From contig JBDRGO010000069.1 of the NCBI GenBank assembly GCA_043817715.1, positions 1 to 13,641 of the forward strand: 13,641 nt of DNA, in the 5' to 3' direction. Of this stretch, positions 12,177 to 13,641 are shown in pieces (within the stretch, counting starts at the first letter, position 1; each line of letters begins with the position of its first letter). The position numbers and the translations under genes are program-made. Below the pieces are notes generated by a model, which ran no database searches, was not told where the DNA came from, and saw nothing but the letters and a program-made list of their open reading frames with translations. The stretch comes from JAFGBZ01 sp043817715. Its GTDB lineage: Archaea > Iainarchaeota > Iainarchaeia > Iainarchaeales > JAFGBZ01.

Positions 12177-13641
12177 ATGAATTCAAAAGAAGAAGCCAGG
12201 GAAAAAATCAGGCATTTGATTGAAGAATTCAATTCTTATCTAGGAAAGGATTCGCTTAATGAACAGGAAATCAAGACAAAGTTTATTCAGCCGCTTTTTG
12301 AGTGTTTGGGCTGGAATTTTAGAAGCGAAGACATCAGATTAGAGGAAAAGGTTTCCAGCGGGAGAGTTGATTATTCTTTCAGAATTAATGGCATCCCAAA
12401 ATTTTTTGTTGAAACCAAAAGGCCTTCTGCAAGCGTTGACACTGATATCGTGGTTGATCAGGCAAAAAACTATGCCTGGCATAAAGCGACTCATTGGGCG
12501 GTTATAACTAATTTCAAAAGAGTAGTGATTTACAACGCGCTCTTAAGGGGCCAATACATGGAATCAAGGCTGAGAAACATTTATCTTGATGAACTGAAAG
12601 ATTATAATGCCGATTTTGAAGACTTATGGCTTTTATCCAGGGAAAGCTTTGAAACAGGATTAATTGACAGAATTGCCGAGAGAGAATGCAAGAAAGCAAA
12701 ACTTATTCCGGTTGAAAAAAAGCTTTTTGAGGATTTAAATAAATGGCGTGAATTAACTGCAAAAGACATTGCAAAGAATTATCCTGGAAAATATTCGGCT
12801 GAAGAACTGGATGAAATAATTCAGGTTTTATTGGACAGACTGATTTTAATCAAAAAAATAGAGGACACCATTCTTGAAGGCCGAAAAATAGAAGAAGCAT
12901 ATAACTCCTGGCATGACCAAAGCAAAAAAAGTTTGAATTATTACTTAAAAGAAGTTTTTGAACACTATAAAAACGATTACAACAGCGGAATTTTTGAGGA
13001 AAAAGAGATAGATAAAGTTGAACTGTCTGATCACGCGCTTGGAACAGTTATAAGCGAACTTTATTCTATCGGCAATAAATCAGTTGAATACGATTTTGGC
13101 ATAATTGATGCAGATGTTTTAGGAAACATTTACGAACAATACCTGGGTTATTTGCTTAAAACAACCGCCAAAAGAGTTAAAGGAGAAGAATCAAAAGCAA
13201 AAAGAAAAGAACAGGGAATATACTATACTCCGCGATACATTGTTGACTATATTGTAAAAAACACTTTAGGGGAAAAATTAAAGGAATGCAGTTCAATTCA
13301 GGATATTGAAAAAATAAAAGTGTTAGACCCTGCCTGCGGTTCAGGCTCTTTTTTAATCAGGGCATTTGATGAAATTTACTGTTGGTATGAAAGCAAAGGG
13401 CTGACTAAAGAAACAATGACTTTAACTGAACAGGGATTTGCTTCAGTTAAAGACAAAATAATTAAAGAAAATTTATTTGGAGTGGATTTAGACCAAAAAG
13501 CAATTGAATTAGCGCAATTGAACCTGCTTTTAAGAACCGCCGACAAAAAGCATAAACTGCCTGTATTGAAAGACAACATTAAATGCGGCAACTCATTAAT
13601 TGACGACGAAAAAATCGCAGGAAACAAAGCATTCAACTGGA
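12177..13641 (+). CDS. Type IIG-like restriction endonuclease/adenine methyltransferase (3' end outside window)
   Basis: The frame is open from ATG 12177 to the window edge, 488 codons. A nuclease domain at about residues 30-130 carries Asp65 and Glu79-x-Lys81 (VDY...VETKRP), a PD-(D/E)xK site as in Type I HsdR N-terminal regions. A helical linker (170-340) follows. The N6-adenine methyltransferase core then has motif X (GIYYTPRYIVDYIV, 347-360), motif I DPACGSGSF (384-392), the motif II region NLFGVDLDQKA (432-442) and a motif III-like NIKCGNSL (467-474). The NPPY motif and target-recognition domain should lie beyond the edge. Single-chain enzymes of this type cut and methylate DNA and defend against phage. 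The gene follows the HEPN/MNT pair by 78 bases, which suggests a small defence segment. Recognition sequence is unknown. Confidence 0.9.
   Translation, partial: MNSKEEAREKIRHLIEEFNSYLGKDSLNEQEIKTKFIQPLFECLGWNFRSEDIRLEEKVSSGRVDYSFRINGIPKFFVETKRPSASVDTDIVVDQAKNYAWHKATHWAVITNFKRVVIYNALLRGQYMESRLRNIYLDELKDYNADFEDLWLLSRESFETGLIDRIAERECKKAKLIPVEKKLFEDLNKWRELTAKDIAKNYPGKYSAEELDEIIQVLLDRLILIKKIEDTILEGRKIEEAYNSWHDQSKKSLNYYLKEVFEHYKNDYNSGIFEEKEIDKVELSDHALGTVISELYSIGNKSVEYDFGIIDADVLGNIYEQYLGYLLKTTAKRVKGEESKAKRKEQGIYYTPRYIVDYIVKNTLGEKLKECSSIQDIEKIKVLDPACGSGSFLIRAFDEIYCWYESKGLTKETMTLTEQGFASVKDKIIKENLFGVDLDQKAIELAQLNLLLRTADKKHKLPVLKDNIKCGNSLIDDEKIAGNKAFNW

Noticed and set aside
12095..12223. 42-codon frame overlapping the HEPN stop codon (ATGA)
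   Set aside because: It runs into the restriction gene in another frame, has no recognisable content, and covers that gene's promoter.

Overview
This window is low-GC archaeal chromosome. The evidence is GGTGA-type ribosome binding sites, TATA boxes about 25 bases before predicted transcript starts, T-run terminators, frequent GTG/TTG starts, archaeal-type AspRS and AsnRS, an archaeal-type AsnRS-derived asparagine synthetase, a tRNA without encoded CCA, and an archaeal metallopeptidase family. The compact layout would suit a small-genome (DPANN-like) archaeon, but I cannot place the lineage from sequence alone.

Positions 1-4844 form an aspartate/asparagine locus. It runs: aspartyl-tRNA synthetase (5' end cut by the window), a convergent Lrp/AsnC-family regulator, then, divergent from the regulator, tRNA-Asn(GTT), archaeal asparagine synthetase A, peptide deformylase and asparaginyl-tRNA synthetase. 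Together these cover Asp charging, Asp to Asn conversion, the Asn tRNA, its charging enzyme, and a regulator of the family that controls asnA in E. coli. A 14-bp palindrome sits at the regulator promoter. The tRNA has a GC-rich leader able to form two mutually exclusive hairpins. A peptide deformylase with a complete active site is unexpected in an archaeon.

Positions 4845-8000 hold housekeeping and accessory genes: a polytopic membrane protein that may be an ECF transporter S component (minus strand), a DJ-1/PfpI protein, and a double-length ThyX-type thymidylate synthase. The gap between asnS and the membrane gene is packed with terminator hairpins, two of which include stop codons.

Positions 8000-8382 carry no protein gene. 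They hold a candidate structured small RNA (TATA box, bulged stem, terminator stem plus T-run) and then a very T-rich tract. A small secreted/membrane protein and a tandem winged-helix regulator follow as an operon. It converges with a COG4900-like metallopeptidase gene, which is divergent from an M17 leucyl aminopeptidase gene.

Positions 11451-13641 look like a defence segment: an MNT nucleotidyltransferase antitoxin, its HEPN toxin partner broken by a one-base shift in an A7 tract, and the first 488 codons of a Type IIG-like restriction-methylation protein that runs off the right edge. All names rest on reading motifs by eye; no database search was possible.
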